Origin: CAIOJG01 sp964477455
GTDB lineage: Bacteria; Patescibacteriota; Patescibacteriia; Magasanikbacterales; GWA2-37-8
Direction of reading: 5' to 3'
Assembly (NCBI GenBank): GCA_964477455.1
Contig: CAYZHG010000027.1
Coordinates: 1 to 7,512, forward strand
Length of the DNA stretch: 7,512 nucleotides
Shown here: piece after piece, positions 7,015 through 7,512 of the stretch
Position numbering within the stretch: position 1 is the stretch's first letter
Layout of the letters: every line of letters starts with the position of its first letter
The notes under the pieces: model-generated
What the model was told of the DNA's origin: nothing
Databases searched by the model: none
The model's input: the letters and a program-made list of their open reading frames with translations, nothing else
Made by a program: the position numbers and the translations under genes

Positions 7015-7099
7015 GGAAGGGTAGCCAAGTGGTTTACGGCAACAGTCTTGAAAACTGTCGTGTCGAAAGGCACCGCGAGTTCGAATCCCGCCCCTTCCG
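7015..7099 (+). tRNA. tRNA-Ser (anticodon UGA)
   Basis: A full class II tRNA cloverleaf can be drawn. The acceptor stem is GGAAGGG (7015-7021) with CCCTTCC (7092-7098) and discriminator G7099, the serine identity base. The D stem is GCC/GGC (7024-7026, 7038-7040). The anticodon stem is ACAGT/ACTGT (7042-7046, 7054-7058) with loop CTTGAAA, giving anticodon TGA at 7049-7051, which reads UCA and other UCN codons. The long variable arm GTGTC-GAAA-GGCAC (7060-7073) is typical of Ser and has a GNRA tetraloop. The T loop TTCGAAT (7080-7086) is canonical. The T stem GCGAG/CCCGC has an A7078.C7088 mismatch. The 3' CCA is not encoded (GCTTT follows), so CCA-adding enzyme is needed. Confidence 0.97.
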
Positions 7100-7106
7100 C
7101 TTTCAC

Positions 7107-7133
7107 CTCGCCGAAGCTTTTAGCGAAGGCGGG
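7107..7133 (+). repeat. GC-rich REP-like hairpin just downstream of the tRNA
   Basis: An imperfect palindrome starts 8 nt after the tRNA: CTCGCC (7107-7112) pairs with GGCGGG (7128-7133, one T-G wobble), then a symmetric GAA/GAA internal loop (7113-7115, 7125-7127), then GCT/AGC (7116-7118, 7122-7124) around a TTT loop. Its GC content contrasts sharply with the AT-rich surroundings. The motif resembles dispersed intergenic palindromes I recall from Patescibacteria genomes, but only one copy is in this window, so repeat status is unproven. It could alternatively be a tRNA 3'-processing or stability element. Confidence 0.5.
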
Positions 7134-7140
7134 AAGTTTG

Positions 7141-7180
7141 TAACAAAGTGAGTTTAAACGCTCACTTTTTGCTTTTGTTA
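7141..7180 (+). terminator. Nested rho-independent terminator after tRNA-Ser
   Basis: The core hairpin is AAAGTGAG (7145-7152) with CTCACTTT (7161-7168), followed by a T-run ending at 7170. An outer inverted repeat, TAACAAA (7141-7147) with TTTGTTA (7174-7180), flanks it, so a longer hairpin with the T-run bulged out can also form. The core is a standard terminator for the tRNA transcript; the outer arms are unexplained. Confidence 0.8.
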
Positions 7181-7214
7181 AGTTAATGTAAATAATTTAA
7201 ATAACCCTTTTTTT

Positions 7215-7512
7215 ATGAATAGAAAATTTTTTTTAATTAATCTAATTGTCATATTTATTTTTTCAAGCGGCTTCTTTGTTTTAGGAAATTTTTTTGGTAG
7301 TAAATCAAAAAAAGATCTTAAATTTCAAACAAATGATAAGTTACCAAATATAGAAAGTTTGGTTAAACCTAAGATTGAGCCAAGTTCACCACTTAATAGT
7401 GATAATAATCACGATCTTACCATTATGTACTTTAAAGACAATCTCTTGGGCATAATGTATGCCTATAATGATTATTTTGCTGGAGACGGATCTGTACATA
7501 TTGTGAATGAAA
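7215..7512 (+). CDS. Unrecognised N-terminally anchored or secreted protein, 5' part
   Basis: An open frame of 99 codons starts at ATG 7215 and runs off the window. It begins MNRKFFLINLIVIFIFSSG, continues with FFVLGNFFG, then a charged stretch SKSKKDLKF. This is a short basic N-region and a hydrophobic segment of about 23 residues, so a signal anchor or uncleaved signal peptide; there is no lipobox cysteine. The following region (KLPNIESLVKPKIEPSSPLN) is Pro/Ser/Lys-rich and linker-like, and a possible domain begins near TIMYFKDNLLGIMYAYNDYF. I do not recognise the family. It lies downstream of the tRNA-Ser terminator, so it should have its own promoter; a weak TGtTAAGTT at 7176-7184 is the only candidate at spacing similar to the other two. 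No Shine-Dalgarno is present; a T-run precedes the ATG. Confidence 0.72.
   Translation, partial: MNRKFFLINLIVIFIFSSGFFVLGNFFGSKSKKDLKFQTNDKLPNIESLVKPKIEPSSPLNSDNNHDLTIMYFKDNLLGIMYAYNDYFAGDGSVHIVNE

Noticed and set aside
6971..7023. UGA as a sense codon (Gly or Trp) in the lamin-tail gene
   Set aside because: Readthrough of the TGA at 6971 would add about 16 residues and end inside the tRNA acceptor region; the protein already ends with a plausible anchor and basic tail, and Gly and Trp are encoded by GGN and TGG throughout.

Overview
The window is AT-rich and gene-dense and reads best as Candidate Phyla Radiation (Patescibacteria, Parcubacteria-like) chromosome. This placement rests on the DUF5671-type membrane protein, the secreted lamin-tail/PKD/OB-fold protein, the sequence style of the TGT and TrpRS, and almost no Shine-Dalgarno sequences. 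It is an inference from gene content and has not been tested phylogenetically. All complete genes lie on the + strand. Stops are TAA, TAG and TGA with Gly encoded by GGN, so the code looks like the standard bacterial code 11 and not the UGA=Gly code of Gracilibacteria.

Left block (1-2270): a tight run of three genes with 1-2 nt gaps. It holds the 3' part of tgt (queuosine-type tRNA modification, cut by the window edge), a GT4-family glycosyltransferase, and rlmH (23S rRNA pseudouridine-1915 N3-methyltransferase). No terminator or promoter is visible between them, so they are probably one transcript. After a 61-nt gap with a possible -10 box comes trpS (tryptophanyl-tRNA synthetase), which ends in a strong rho-independent terminator at about 3346-3380.

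Middle block (3381-6973): two envelope genes, each preceded by the same arrangement of terminator hairpin, TGtTATAmT extended -10, 29 nt, then ATG. The first encodes a five-helix DUF5671-like membrane protein with a pseudopilin-like outer C-terminal domain. The second encodes an 828-aa secreted, C-terminally anchored protein with three lamin-tail-like modules, a PKD domain and tandem OB-folds.

Right block (6974-7512): a tRNA-Ser(UGA) gene without an encoded CCA and with an A.C mismatch in its T stem. It is followed by a GC-rich REP-like hairpin, then a nested terminator, then the start of an unrecognised membrane-anchored or secreted protein that runs off the window.

The left block plus trpS and the tRNA serve translation (tRNA and rRNA modification, Trp charging, Ser decoding). 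The middle block and the last gene serve the cell surface. No mobile element, CRISPR array, toxin-antitoxin pair or phage gene is visible. The least explained items are the lamin-tail/OB surface protein, the repeated promoter architecture and the hairpin beside the tRNA.
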